The notes: generated by a model from the letters alone, not told the origin. A DNA stretch of 64,000 nucleotides from Streptomyces sp. 35G-GA-8 (GCF_023534745.1 NZ_JAMHJQ010000008.1:406-64405), one strand, 5' to 3'. Positions 38,757-47,796 are shown, numbered from the stretch's first letter. Numbers and translations: made by a program.

Positions 38757-40175
38757 TCACCGCGCGGCGGCGTCCGGGCCCATCCTGCTGCGTACGGCGG
38801 TCTGCACCTCGGCTTCCTCGGCCGGATCGGCGGCCAGCCGCCGTAGCCTTTCCGCCACGCGCGCGTCAACGGTCTCGGCGTGCAGCGCGGCGACTTCCCG
38901 GGTGGTCTCCTCGCAGTCCCACAGGCATTCGACGGCGAATCCGGTGGCGTAGGAGGGATCGGTGGCGGCGAGCGCACGCGCCGCCCGGCCGCGCAGATGC
39001 GAGGAGGCCGTCTCGCGGTAGACATGGCGCAGCACGGGTGCGGCGCAGACGATGCCGAGGCGTCCCGCGCCGTCGACGAGGGTCCACAGCCGGGGGGTGT
39101 CCGGGCCCTCGGACCGTACGGCCTCCCGCAGCGCGCCGAGGACCAGCGCGGTGTCCTTCGTACCGCCTCGGCAGGCGAGCACCCCCGCGGCGGACGCGCC
39201 GAGCGCGTCGGGCCTGTGCACCCAGCCGCGGGCCCGGTCGACCGCCTCGTCGCCGCACATCCGCTCGAAGGCGGCGACGGCGGCGTCGGCGACGGTGCGG
39301 TCCGGGCCGCCCGCCGCCGCTTCGATCAGATCGAGGACGACCGGGTCACGGACCTCGGCGAGATAGTGCAGCGCCGCGCAGCGTGCGCCGTCGGGGCCGT
39401 TGCGCGCGGCCTCGACGATCAGCGGGCGGTCGTCGGGTCCGGCGACGGCGGTGAGGCAGCGGGCCGCGGGCCCGTGCATCTCCGTGCCACGTTCCAGGGC
39501 CTGCTGCGCCCAGTCGAAGACGGCCCGCACGCTCCAGCCGGGGCGCGGACCGCTCGGTCGCAGCTGCCGCTGCCAGCGGTCGAACGAACCCTGTTCCCGG
39601 GCGGCCCTGATCCGCGCGCCGACCGAGGGCCGTGGATCGTCGGCCCACAGCCGCCAGGGCCGGGGCTCGAAGGCGTCCCGTACGGTCGACGCCAGCTCGG
39701 CGTCGCCCTCGGGTCCCGCCGGGAATCTGGCGAGGATCGGCACGGCCAGGGAGCGCAGCCCCGGGTCGTCGTCGCGCAGCGCCAGCTCGTCCAGGGCCCA
39801 GGCCCAGTTGGCGCCGGTCGCCGCGTACCGCCTGAGCAGGTCGAGTGCGTCGTGCCTGCCGTACGCGGCGAGATGGCCGAGCACGGCGAGCGCGAGCCCG
39901 GTCCTGGACTCCTCGGTGTCGAAGTGGTCCTCGGTCCGGAAGAGATGGTGGTCGATGGCGTCGAGGCCACCGTGGAGATCCAGATACAGGCGTGCGTAAT
40001 AGAGCGAACGGTTCTCGACCTGCCAGTCGTGGCGGGGGTCGTTCAGTACGCAGTGGTTGAGGGCGGCGAGCGCCTCGGCGCGGGGTGCCGCGAGCGCGTG
40101 CAGCGTGCCGTCGCCGCGGCCTCTCTGCAACAGCCCCAGCAGAGTGCCGCTCGGCGCTATGACTGGATCGAACAT
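38757..40175 (-). CDS. HEAT-repeat protein
   Basis: A 472-residue alpha-helical repeat protein. Repeats of about 30-40 residues with Ala/Leu-rich paired helices can be seen from about 85 onward, such as ALAVLGHLAAYGRHDALDLL, AARCLTAVAGPDDRPLIVEA and LRGRAARALAATDPSYATGF. HEAT proteins serve as protein-binding scaffolds. There is no signal peptide or membrane helix. It is not tightly linked to its neighbours; the 231-base gap upstream holds only a short GTCATGATGAC palindrome (40345-40355). Confidence 0.8.
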   Translation of the reverse strand: MFDPVIAPSGTLLGLLQRGRGDGTLHALAAPRAEALAALNHCVLNDPRHDWQVENRSLYYARLYLDLHGGLDAIDHHLFRTEDHFDTEESRTGLALAVLGHLAAYGRHDALDLLRRYAATGANWAWALDELALRDDDPGLRSLAVPILARFPAGPEGDAELASTVRDAFEPRPWRLWADDPRPSVGARIRAAREQGSFDRWQRQLRPSGPRPGWSVRAVFDWAQQALERGTEMHGPAARCLTAVAGPDDRPLIVEAARNGPDGARCAALHYLAEVRDPVVLDLIEAAAGGPDRTVADAAVAAFERMCGDEAVDRARGWVHRPDALGASAAGVLACRGGTKDTALVLGALREAVRSEGPDTPRLWTLVDGAGRLGIVCAAPVLRHVYRETASSHLRGRAARALAATDPSYATGFAVECLWDCEETTREVAALHAETVDARVAERLRRLAADPAEEAEVQTAVRSRMGPDAAAR

Positions 40176-40406
40176 GGGGAAAGCCTCACATCAAGCTGTC
40201 GACGCAACCGGGGGTGCGACCGGGGGACGTGGCACCCTTCTGGCCCTAGACCGTGCGGCGACATGATCGGCCGACCGTCGTCTTCCGCTTAATGCAGACC
40301 ATCTTCCCTGCCTCTCGTCGGTGACCCGTTGTTGCGGGCCCGACGTCATGATGACCCAGCCATTTCGCCACCGCGACCACATTTACGACGTCTCTCACCC
40401 GGGGCA

Positions 40407-40799
40407 TCACTGGGCGCCGAACAACTCCAGAAGGTCCGTCTTCCCAAACATTCGCGCGGTATCCACGGCGGAGGGGTTTCCTCCGGATGGATCCGCGCCG
40501 CCGGCCAGCAGCGCGCGGATCACGGCGTCCTCGCCCTTGAAGACCGCCCCGGCGAGCGGGGTCTGGCCGCGGTCGTTGACCCGTCCGGCGTCGGCGCCGC
40601 GTGCGATCAACGCCTTCACGGCCTCGGCGTGGCCGTGGTACGCGGCGAGCATGACGAGGGAGTCGCCCCGGTCGTTGGTGAGGTTCGCGGGCACACCGGC
40701 GTCGACATAGGCCGCGAGCGTCTCGGTCTCACCGCGCCGGGCCAGATCGAAGACCTTGGTGGCCAGCTCGACCACTTCGGGATCCGGTGTCTCACTCAT
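40407..40799 (-). CDS. Ankyrin-repeat protein
   Basis: A 130-residue protein made of about three ankyrin repeats: LTNDRGDSLVMLAAYHGHAE, VNDRGQTPLAGAVFKGEDAV and a shorter last unit. The first helix pair is capped by VVELATKVFDLARRGETETL. It binds proteins and has no enzymatic motif. GAAAGGCGGT lies 10 bases before the ATG. Confidence 0.9.
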   Translation of the reverse strand: MSETPDPEVVELATKVFDLARRGETETLAAYVDAGVPANLTNDRGDSLVMLAAYHGHAEAVKALIARGADAGRVNDRGQTPLAGAVFKGEDAVIRALLAGGADPSGGNPSAVDTARMFGKTDLLELFGAQ

Positions 40800-40944
40800 C
40801 GGTGGACCGCCTTTCAGGCCGGCTCACACGCCGGCTCGCACGCCGTTGACCTGGTCCGCACGGCCTGGGCGCCGTACGAGTAAACCGAAAGGGTACTGCG
40901 GACCGGGCCCCGCACGGGCGCCACCGCGCTCCCTGGGCCAGCAC

Positions 40945-40967
40945 AGTGAAATACCTGGCATTTCACT
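40945..40967. promoter_or_regulatory. Inverted repeat upstream of the small-membrane-protein gene
   Basis: AGTGAAAT (40945-40952) and ATTTCACT (40960-40967) are perfect 8-bp arms around a 7-base spacer, in a conspicuously AT-rich stretch (40945-41000) that must contain the promoter of the gene at 41052. The outer AGTGA...TCACT recalls the palindromic pattern bound by BldD, but the match is not strict. A likely operator. Confidence 0.45.
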
Positions 40968-41051
40968 CATTTGCACCTTTTATCGCATAGATACTTTCGG
41001 TGATCCTGGAAGAACTCATGGTGACTGTCCCCTCAAACCAGGAGAATTCTC

Positions 41052-41246
41052 ATGATTCTGTCCATGTCAGGCGTGGTGCTGCTCGGAATCATCGTCTTCC
41101 TCTTCTTCCGCAAGGACGGACTCAAGGCTTCGCACGCCATGGTCTGCGCCCTCTTCGGTTTCTATCTCGCGGGCACGGCCATCGCGCCGAGCATCACGGC
41201 CGGCGGCGCGAGCCTCGCCGGGCTCATCGGCGGGATCAAGTTCTGA
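41052..41246 (+). CDS. 64-residue membrane peptide
   Basis: A small hydrophobic protein with two membrane helices (about 4-18 and 30-56). A short charged loop FRKDGLKASH lies between them, and the C-terminus is Gly-rich (SLAGLIGGIKF). AGGAGAATTCTC precedes the ATG, a strong ribosome site. The FtsK-like gene begins 38 bases downstream with its own AGGAGACAG, so the two form an operon. Two-helix peptides of this sort are found with FtsK/TraB-like proteins on Streptomyces plasmids; whether that applies here is unknown. Confidence 0.8.
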   Translation: MILSMSGVVLLGIIVFLFFRKDGLKASHAMVCALFGFYLAGTAIAPSITAGGASLAGLIGGIKF

Positions 41247-41284
41247 CGCCCGCCCGCCCCCTTCCGCACCATCAGGAGACAGAC

Positions 41285-43012
41285 GTGGCCCGGCGACCAC
41301 TCCCCCGCATTCTGACCAGCGGCAGCGCCCAGATCGCCCGCAGTCGCGAGCTGGCCCGCACGGCCGCCGACAGCGCCACCGATGTCCTCCATCCGCTGAT
41401 CACGGTCTCCCGCGGTCTGCGCATGCTGGCCGCCTCGGGGCGCCAGAAGTGGGCCGGCACCCCGAAGGACCGGCGCGGTCCCGCGCTGTTCCTGGTGGCG
41501 GCCTGCGTTCTGGTCGTCGCGCTCATCCCGTACGGGCCGCTGCTCGGGCTGATCGCGCTGATGGGCGTCGCCGGCTGGAAGGGACGCGACACCACTCCCG
41601 TACCGACCGGACCCGACGACACGGAGATCAAGCGGCTCCAGTCCCTCTACGAGGCGCTGGTGCCGTACTTCGCCGTACCGGAAGACCCGAATCCGCTCTA
41701 CTCCCACGGCGGCGCCTGGGGTACGGCGTTCGACGACCACGCCTTCGACACCGGCGGACGGCTCACCCGGCTCCAGCTGAGATATCCCCCCTACTTCCCC
41801 GACAGCGATCCCGACGTGCGCGCCCGGATCGAGCAGCTGCTCCAGGCCAAGTGCGGGCGCGGACGCGAGTACCTCTTCGCCTGGGAGGAGGAGGCCAACG
41901 AGCTCACGGTCACCGTGCTTCCCGCGCTGTCCACCGCCATCGCGGCCCAGCCCTTCATCAGCGCCCCCGGTGAGACCGTGCTCGGCTTCACGGACGACAG
42001 CGTGGTACGGCGCACCGTCCCGGTCATGGTGAACGGCGAGAGCCGGGACGAGCCGCCGGTGCTCTGGCGGACGGGACCGCGCTCCACCGAGCCGCATCTG
42101 CTGGTCATGGGTCCCCCCGGCAGCGGCGCCACCAGCCTGCTGCGCTCCCTGGCGCTCCAGGCCGCCCAGCACGGTGAGGTGCTGATCGTGGAGGGCGGCG
42201 GGACCGGCGAGTTCGGCTGTCTGGCCGGGCGTACGGGCGTGCTGGCCGTGGAGTGCGGAGTGGCCGGGGCGCTGGCCGGTCTTGAATGGGCCGCCAGCGA
42301 GACGGAGCGCCGGCTGATCGCCGCCAACCGGGCCGGACAGTCGGGTCATCCCGCGCCCGAGGACACCAAGCGCCCCCTGTGGATCCTGCTGGACCGGCCG
42401 AGCGTCTTCGGTCATCTGGCCGCCGCCGAGGGACGGCCCGATCCGCGGGAACTGCTCCAAGTACCGCTGCGGCACGGCAGATCCGCCCATGTGACCGTGG
42501 TCGTGGCCGACCAGCTCGACGCTCTGGACACGCTCGGCGAGGCCGTACTGACCCACACCCGCGCGCGGGTGATCCTCGGGGCCGCCACGCCCGCGCAGAT
42601 CGAGGCGGTGCTCGGCGCGCCGCCGCGCACCACACTCCCGGCGGAGGTCCCGCCCGGCCGGGGGTACGCGCGGCTCGGCACCGGGCCGATGCTCAGGCTC
42701 CAGGTGCCGGCGACGCCCGACCCGTACGACGACGGTACGAGCGAAGCGCACCGCCGCGCCGTCCTCGGGCTGCTGCCGGAGCGCCCCCCGGCGGTCGCGG
42801 CGCCCATCGAGGACCGGGCCGTCGAGGACCGGAACGTCGAGGACCGGAAAGCCCACGCCGGGTCCGGCGGCGACCGGACCGCCGAGGACCGGTCCGCCGT
42901 GGAACGCGGGGCCGCGCGGTCGGTCCCCGACCAGGAGCGCGACCCGGGCCACGGGCGCGCGGGGTTCCCCGCTCCTGGGCCGGTCGGCGCCGCCGTACCC
43001 GCCGAGGGCTGA
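41285..43012 (+). CDS. FtsK/TraB-like P-loop membrane protein lacking the catalytic lysine
   Basis: A 575-residue protein with two membrane helices (about 64-98) and a cytoplasmic P-loop-like domain. The Walker A region reads MGPPGSGATSLLRSL, with alanine (282) in place of lysine. A Walker B-like PLWILLDRPSVFG follows, then VVVADQLDALDTLGEAVLTH, an arrangement seen in FtsK/HerA ATPases. From about 500 to the end it is low-complexity, with EDR repeats (AVEDRNVEDRK, TAEDRSAVERG). GTG 41285 with AGGAGACAGAC upstream was chosen over earlier in-frame starts antisense to nothing but lacking a site. ATP hydrolysis may be lost, so a structural or regulatory role is possible. Confidence 0.75.
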   Translation: MARRPLPRILTSGSAQIARSRELARTAADSATDVLHPLITVSRGLRMLAASGRQKWAGTPKDRRGPALFLVAACVLVVALIPYGPLLGLIALMGVAGWKGRDTTPVPTGPDDTEIKRLQSLYEALVPYFAVPEDPNPLYSHGGAWGTAFDDHAFDTGGRLTRLQLRYPPYFPDSDPDVRARIEQLLQAKCGRGREYLFAWEEEANELTVTVLPALSTAIAAQPFISAPGETVLGFTDDSVVRRTVPVMVNGESRDEPPVLWRTGPRSTEPHLLVMGPPGSGATSLLRSLALQAAQHGEVLIVEGGGTGEFGCLAGRTGVLAVECGVAGALAGLEWAASETERRLIAANRAGQSGHPAPEDTKRPLWILLDRPSVFGHLAAAEGRPDPRELLQVPLRHGRSAHVTVVVADQLDALDTLGEAVLTHTRARVILGAATPAQIEAVLGAPPRTTLPAEVPPGRGYARLGTGPMLRLQVPATPDPYDDGTSEAHRRAVLGLLPERPPAVAAPIEDRAVEDRNVEDRKAHAGSGGDRTAEDRSAVERGAARSVPDQERDPGHGRAGFPAPGPVGAAVPAEG

Positions 43013-43073
43013 CGCGCGGCCCTGGACGAGTGAGCCCGAAGTCCCCTCGGGCGACAGCCCCGTCAGGCGCCCG

Positions 43074-44570
43074 TCAGGCGACGAAGGTGCGCGGTGCGTC
43101 CGTGCCGGTGCTCGCTCCGCTCTCCACGAGCCGCACCGCCGCCACCAGCCGGGTCGCCGCCTCGACGGCGACCGGGCCGCCCACGGTGAACGGCAGCCGC
43201 ACGTATCCCTCGAACGCTCCGTCGACGCCGAAGCGGGGACCCGACGGCACCCGTACGCCGACCCGTTCGCCCACCTCCGCCAGGCGTGATCCGGACAGTC
43301 CGCCGGTACGTACCCACAGGGTCAGCCCGCCGCCCGGTACCTCGAACTCCCAGCCGGGCAGCTGTTCGCGTACCGCCGCCACCAGCGCGTCGCGGTTCTC
43401 CCGCGCCTGGGCCCTGCGCAGGGCGACGGCCTCCTCCCAGCCGCCGGTCCGCATCAGCCAGTTGACCGCAAGCTGCTCAAGCACCGGGGTGCCCATGTCG
43501 GCGTACGCGCGCGCGGAGACCAGCGACCGGATCACATCCGGCGCGGCGCGGACCCAGCCGATCCGCATCCCCGCCCAGAACGCCTTGCTGGCCGAACCGA
43601 CCGTGATGACCGTGCTGCCCGCCGGGTCGAACGCGCAGACCCGCCTCGGCATGCGGAGATCCGCGTCCAGCCGCAGCTCGGACATGGTCTCGTCGACGAC
43701 GAGGACCGTGCCAGCCGACCGCGCGGCGTCGACCAGCTGGCGCCGCTGGTCCTCGTCGGCCAGCGCGCCGGTCGGATTGTGGAAGTCGGCGACGACATAC
43801 GCGAGCCGGGGGGCCGCCTCCCTGAGCACCTGGCGCCAGCGCCCCAGATCCCAGCCGGTCAGCCCCTCCGCCATGGCGACCGGCACCAGCCGCGCGCCCG
43901 CCTCCCGCATCAGCTGGAGGATATTGGCGTACGACGGCGACTCCACCGCGATCCGCTCGCCCCGGCCCGCGAAGAGATGGCAGATCGCGTCGATCGCCCC
44001 CATCGCGCCGGTGGTGACCATGATCTGCTCCGGCATGGTCGGGATGCCGCGCTCGGTATAGCGGTCGGCGAGCATCCGCCGCAGGGCGGGCAGCCCCGCC
44101 GGATAGTCGCCATGGGTGTGCGCGTACGGCGCCAGCTCCTCCAGCGCGCCCTGGACACCCCGGGTGAGCCATGGCTCGGGGGCGGGCAGCGCGGCGGTGC
44201 CGAGATCGATCATCGAACCCAGCGACTCGGGCGGCAGCGGTTCCAGTCCGCGCGCGGGCAGCGGGTTGCCCGCCGGGACGGCCGTCCAGCTGCCCGCGCC
44301 CCTGCGCGACTCCAGGAACCCTTCGGCGCGCAGCGCCTCGTACGCGGCGGCCACCGTCGTACGGCTCACGGTCAGGGCGAGCGCCAGCTCGCGCTCGGCG
44401 GGGAGCCGGGCCGCGACGGGGACACGGCCTTCGAGGACGAGCAGCCGGATGCCGTCGGCGAGGGCCCGGTAGGCGGGCGGTCTGCGGGCGCCGGGTCCGG
44501 CGGGCGCGCGCTGGGTCTTGAGCTGCCGGGCGAGCTGAGCCGCGCCCACGGCAGATGTCCACTGGGCCAT
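43074..44570 (-). CDS. MocR-type PLP-dependent transcription regulator
   Basis: A 498-residue fusion: an N-terminal GntR winged helix (about 25-95, GRVPVAARLPAERELALAL, SRTTVAAAYEALRAEGFLES) and a fold-type I aminotransferase-like domain. The pyridoxal-phosphate lysine is in GSASKAFWAG (Lys329), with DFHNPTGALADEDQ and VDETMSEL as other cofactor motifs. It is divergent from a YczE-like gene, the same pairing as YczR/YczE in other bacteria. Direct repeats in the 100-base gap could be its target. Confidence 0.9.
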   Translation of the reverse strand: MAQWTSAVGAAQLARQLKTQRAPAGPGARRPPAYRALADGIRLLVLEGRVPVAARLPAERELALALTVSRTTVAAAYEALRAEGFLESRRGAGSWTAVPAGNPLPARGLEPLPPESLGSMIDLGTAALPAPEPWLTRGVQGALEELAPYAHTHGDYPAGLPALRRMLADRYTERGIPTMPEQIMVTTGAMGAIDAICHLFAGRGERIAVESPSYANILQLMREAGARLVPVAMAEGLTGWDLGRWRQVLREAAPRLAYVVADFHNPTGALADEDQRRQLVDAARSAGTVLVVDETMSELRLDADLRMPRRVCAFDPAGSTVITVGSASKAFWAGMRIGWVRAAPDVIRSLVSARAYADMGTPVLEQLAVNWLMRTGGWEEAVALRRAQARENRDALVAAVREQLPGWEFEVPGGGLTLWVRTGGLSGSRLAEVGERVGVRVPSGPRFGVDGAFEGYVRLPFTVGGPVAVEAATRLVAAVRLVESGASTGTDAPRTFVA

Positions 44571-44577
44571 GGAAATC

Positions 44578-44649
44578 AGTCCACCTTCCCCGAATTGGCC
44601 ATGGTTGGCGTCCGCCACCCCGCCACAGAGTGGCACGTACCAGTCCACC
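44578..44649. promoter_or_regulatory. Direct repeats in the MocR/YczE intergenic region
   Basis: AGTCCACC occurs at 44578-44585 and again at 44642-44649. Overlapping the second is an imperfect dyad AGTGGCACGTACCAGT (44629-44644). MocR regulators bind direct repeats, so these are candidate operators; the evidence is sequence repetition and position only. Confidence 0.4.
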
Positions 44650-44670
44650 ATCGCATCAGGGGGCAGCAGC

Positions 44671-45339
44671 ATGTCCATCACCTCCGGCCTCCGGGGTCCA
44701 CATCTCGCCCGGCGGCTGCTCCAGCTGTACGCGGGACTCGCGCTGTACGGGGCCAGCGCGGCGCTGCTGGTGCGCGGCGGCCTCGGTCTGGAGCCATGGG
44801 GTGTGCTGCACCAGGGGCTGGCGGAGCTGACCGGGCTGACGATGGGCGTCGTCTCGATCATCGTCGGCGCCGTGGTGCTGCTGCTCTGGATACCGATCAG
44901 ACAGCGCCCGGGGCTGGGCACGGTCTCCAATGTGTTCGTCGTGGGCATCGCCATGGACGCCGCGCTCGCCCTCGTCCCCGCAGGCCATGGCCTGGCCGTC
45001 CGCGTCCCGCTGCTGATCGCGGGCATCGTGCTCAACGGCGTGGCCACCGGTCTCTATATCGCGGCCCGCTTCGGCCCCGGCCCGCGGGACGGCCTGATGA
45101 CCGGGCTGCACCGGCTGACCGGCCGCTCGGTCCGGCTCGTCCGTACGGGCATCGAGGTGGCGGTCGTCGTCACCGGATTCGTCCTCGGCGGGTCGGTGGG
45201 GATCGGAACGGTCGCCTACGCCCTGGCCATCGGACCGCTCGCCCAGCTGTTCCTGCGTGTCTTCGCCATCCCGGCGGTGGACAACGGCAGCACGGTGGTC
45301 GCCACCGGGTCACCGGAACAGGCCATACTGCGGCGGTGA
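44671..45339 (+). CDS. YczE/YitT-like membrane protein
   Basis: A 222-residue integral membrane protein with about five helices. The family pattern GASAALLVRGGLGLEPWGVLHQGL, GTVSNVFVVGIAMDAAL and GPRDGLMTGLHRLTGRSVR is clear. Biochemical function is unknown; homologs are often next to MocR regulators, as here. CAGGGGGCAGC precedes the ATG. Its stop overlaps the next gene's GTG (GTGA). Confidence 0.85.
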   Translation: MSITSGLRGPHLARRLLQLYAGLALYGASAALLVRGGLGLEPWGVLHQGLAELTGLTMGVVSIIVGAVVLLLWIPIRQRPGLGTVSNVFVVGIAMDAALALVPAGHGLAVRVPLLIAGIVLNGVATGLYIAARFGPGPRDGLMTGLHRLTGRSVRLVRTGIEVAVVVTGFVLGGSVGIGTVAYALAIGPLAQLFLRVFAIPAVDNGSTVVATGSPEQAILRR

Positions 45340-46100
45340 CTCGCGTACCCCACCCCTATCTCGACCGGCCGGCCCCGATCCCGTTCGCCCATCGCGGCGG
45401 CACGGCGGACGGCCTGGAGAACACCGCCGCCGCGTTCCGCCGCGCAGCCGAGCTCGGATACCGCTACTTCGAGACCGATGTGCACGCCACGGCGGACGGT
45501 CGGCTCGTCGCCTTCCACGACGCGACCCTGGACCGGGTGACCGACACCCGCGGCCGGATCGCCGAGCTGTCCTGGAAGGACGTGCGCCGGGCGAGGGTGG
45601 CCGGGAAGGAACCGCTGCCGCTCTTCGAGGACCTGCTCGAAGAATTCCCCGACGCGCACTGGAACGTGGACATCAAGGCCGCCCCCGCCCAGCTCCCCCT
45701 GGTCGAGCTGATCCGCAGGACCGACAGCTGGGACCGGGTGTGCGTGGGCTCCTTCTCCGAGGCCCGGGTGGCCGGCGCGGCCCGTCTCGCGGGCCCCCGG
45801 CTCGCCACCTCGTACGGCGTACGGGGCGTGCTGGGCCTGCGGCTGCGCTCGTACGGCATCCCGGCCCCCGTCCGGCGGGGCGCCGTCTGCGCCCAGGTCC
45901 CCGAGTCCCAGAACGGCATCCGGGTGGTCGACGAGCGCTTCGTGAGGACGGCGCACGCCCTCGGCCTCCAGGTGCATGTCTGGACGGTCAACGAGCCGGA
46001 TCGGATGGAGGCGCTCCTCGATCTCGGTGTGGATGGCATCATGACTGATCAACTGGAGACGTTGCGCGCGGTGTTGACCGCGCGGGGAGCCTGGCATTGA
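45336..46100 (+). CDS. Glycerophosphodiester phosphodiesterase
   Basis: A 254-residue TIM-barrel phosphodiesterase that releases glycerol-3-phosphate from deacylated phospholipids. Motifs are FAHRGGTADGLENTAAAF (catalytic His, metal Glu), FETDVHATADG, VAFHDATLDRVT and WNVDIK, then VHVWTVNEPDRM. No signal peptide, so cytoplasmic. It overlaps the YczE gene by 4 bases and is translationally coupled to it. Confidence 0.94.
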   Translation: MTRVPHPYLDRPAPIPFAHRGGTADGLENTAAAFRRAAELGYRYFETDVHATADGRLVAFHDATLDRVTDTRGRIAELSWKDVRRARVAGKEPLPLFEDLLEEFPDAHWNVDIKAAPAQLPLVELIRRTDSWDRVCVGSFSEARVAGAARLAGPRLATSYGVRGVLGLRLRSYGIPAPVRRGAVCAQVPESQNGIRVVDERFVRTAHALGLQVHVWTVNEPDRMEALLDLGVDGIMTDQLETLRAVLTARGAWH

Positions 46101-46172
46101 CCGGGCGGGGCGGCGTCCGCCGGGGACAGCCGGCACCGCCGGGCAGGCTACGGGGAGAGCGAGGAAGCGCCG

Positions 46173-47531
46173 GTGACCGCTGACACCGTGGACCGTGCCG
46201 ACGGGTCGGCCGACGGGGCGTCGGAGCGCAGACGCGAGCAGCGCGGCTGGTACTTCTACGACTTCGCGTGCTCCGTCTATTCGACGAGCGTGCTCACGGT
46301 CTTCCTCGGCCCCTATCTGACGTCGGTGGCGAAGGCGGCGGCCGACGCGGACGGCTTTGTCCGGCCCCTGGGCATCCCCATCCGCGCGGGCTCGGTGTTC
46401 GCGTACACCGTTTCCCTCTCCATCGTGGTGGCGGTGGTGGTGATGCCGCTGGTCGGCGCCGCCGCCGACCGCACGGGACGCAAGAAGCCGCTGCTCGCGC
46501 TCTCGGCGTATCTCGGGGCCGGCGCCACGGCGGGCATGTTCTTCCTGGACGGTGACCGCTATCTGCTGGGCGCGCTGCTGCTGATCGTGGCGAACGCCTC
46601 ACTGGCGGTCTCGATGGTGCTCTACAACGCGTATCTGCCGCAGATCGCCGGGCCCGAGGAGCGCGACGCCGTCTCCTCGCGCGGCTGGGCGTTCGGCTAC
46701 ACCTCGGGCGCGCTGGTGCTCGTCCTCAATCTCGTGCTCTACACCGGCCATGACTCCTTCGGTGTCTCGGAGTCGACGGCCGTACGGATCTGTCTGGCCT
46801 CGGCCGGTGTCTGGTGGGGCGCCTTCACGCTCGTCCCGCTGCGCCGGCTGCGCGACCGCCGGGTGGTGCGGGACGGCGCGGGTGCGGTCGGCACCGGCTG
46901 GCGGCAGCTGATCGCGACGCTGCGGGACATGCGCCGCCATCCGCTGACGCTGTCCTTCCTGCTCGCCTATCTCCTCTACAACGACGGCATACAGACGGTG
47001 ATCTCGCAGGCCTCGGTCTATGGCTCCGAGGAGCTGGGCCTGGACCAGACGACCTTGATCACCGCCGTGCTGCTGGTGCAGATACTCGCGGTGGCGGGCG
47101 CACTGGGGATGGGCCGAATGGCCAGGTCCTATGGGGCCAAGCGGACGATTCTCGGCTCACTGGCCGTCTGGACGGTCATCCTCGGAGCCGGGTACTTCCT
47201 GCCGTCCGGGGCACCGGTCGCGTTCTACGCGCTGGCCGCGGCGATCGGGCTGGTCCTGGGCGGCAGCCAGGCGCTGTCCCGTTCGCTCTTCTCGCATCTG
47301 GTGCCGAGCGGCAAGGAGGCCGAGTACTTCTCCGCGTACGAGATGAGCGACCGGGGCCTGAGCTGGCTGGGCCCCCTGGTGTTCGGGCTCGCGTTCCAGC
47401 TCACCGGGAGCTACCGGGATGCGATCATCTCGCTGGTGATCTTCTTCGCGCTCGGGTTCGTCCTGCTGGCGAGGGTGCCCGTACGACGGGCGATCGCCGC
47501 CGCGGGCAATCCCGTACCGGAACGGATTTAG
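46173..47531 (+). CDS. UMF1-family MFS transporter
   Basis: A 452-residue major facilitator of the UMF1/Atg22-like group, with about 12 helices. The N-terminal RGWYFYDFACSVYSTSVLTVF motif is the family hallmark, followed by GAAADRTGRKKPLLA. YLPQIAGPEERDAVSSRGWAFGY is the characteristic TM4-5 region. Substrate unknown. GTG start at 46173. No tight coupling to neighbours. Confidence 0.9.
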   Translation: MTADTVDRADGSADGASERRREQRGWYFYDFACSVYSTSVLTVFLGPYLTSVAKAAADADGFVRPLGIPIRAGSVFAYTVSLSIVVAVVVMPLVGAAADRTGRKKPLLALSAYLGAGATAGMFFLDGDRYLLGALLLIVANASLAVSMVLYNAYLPQIAGPEERDAVSSRGWAFGYTSGALVLVLNLVLYTGHDSFGVSESTAVRICLASAGVWWGAFTLVPLRRLRDRRVVRDGAGAVGTGWRQLIATLRDMRRHPLTLSFLLAYLLYNDGIQTVISQASVYGSEELGLDQTTLITAVLLVQILAVAGALGMGRMARSYGAKRTILGSLAVWTVILGAGYFLPSGAPVAFYALAAAIGLVLGGSQALSRSLFSHLVPSGKEAEYFSAYEMSDRGLSWLGPLVFGLAFQLTGSYRDAIISLVIFFALGFVLLARVPVRRAIAAAGNPVPERI

Positions 47532-47617
47532 ACGTTGAAGTCAAAGGGCGGTAGTGTACGCGTTTGGCCTGCCAGGCGGACCGTTACTGCGTAGTCGAGA
47601 TAGGAAAACGCTGGGTG

Positions 47618-47635
47618 ACATCTCCCGTTAGATGT
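47618..47635. repeat. Short inverted repeat upstream of rbpA
   Basis: ACATCT, 6 bases, AGATGT (47618-47635) lies about 90 bases before the SigR-type promoter. It could be the end of the upstream transcript or a regulator site; I see no T tract. Confidence 0.35.
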
Positions 47636-47708
47636 GACAAACCGGGCGCCGGCGGGTACGCAATCCTGGAATGACCAGCGGCACAGACGGGCGACGCATG
47701 ACCCGGAC

Positions 47709-47735
47709 GGGAATCTTTACCGCCGACCGGGCGTT
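47709..47735 (+). promoter_or_regulatory. SigR-type promoter of rbpA
   Basis: GGGAAT (47709-47714), exactly 18 bases, GTT (47733-47735) matches the SigR consensus GGGAAT-N18-GTT. The transcript would begin near 47742, 55 bases before rbpA. In S. coelicolor rbpA is a known SigR (thiol-oxidative stress) target. Confidence 0.85.
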
Positions 47736-47796
47736 GACCGGATGACGACGACAGCGACACCTGTCCTGTGGGCGACAAGCCCGGGAGGCACGATTC

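Noticed and set aside
41285-43012. Integrated plasmid (AICE) transfer gene
   Set aside because: No integrase, replication or attachment-site genes and no tRNA nearby; the FtsK-like similarity alone does not support a mobile element.
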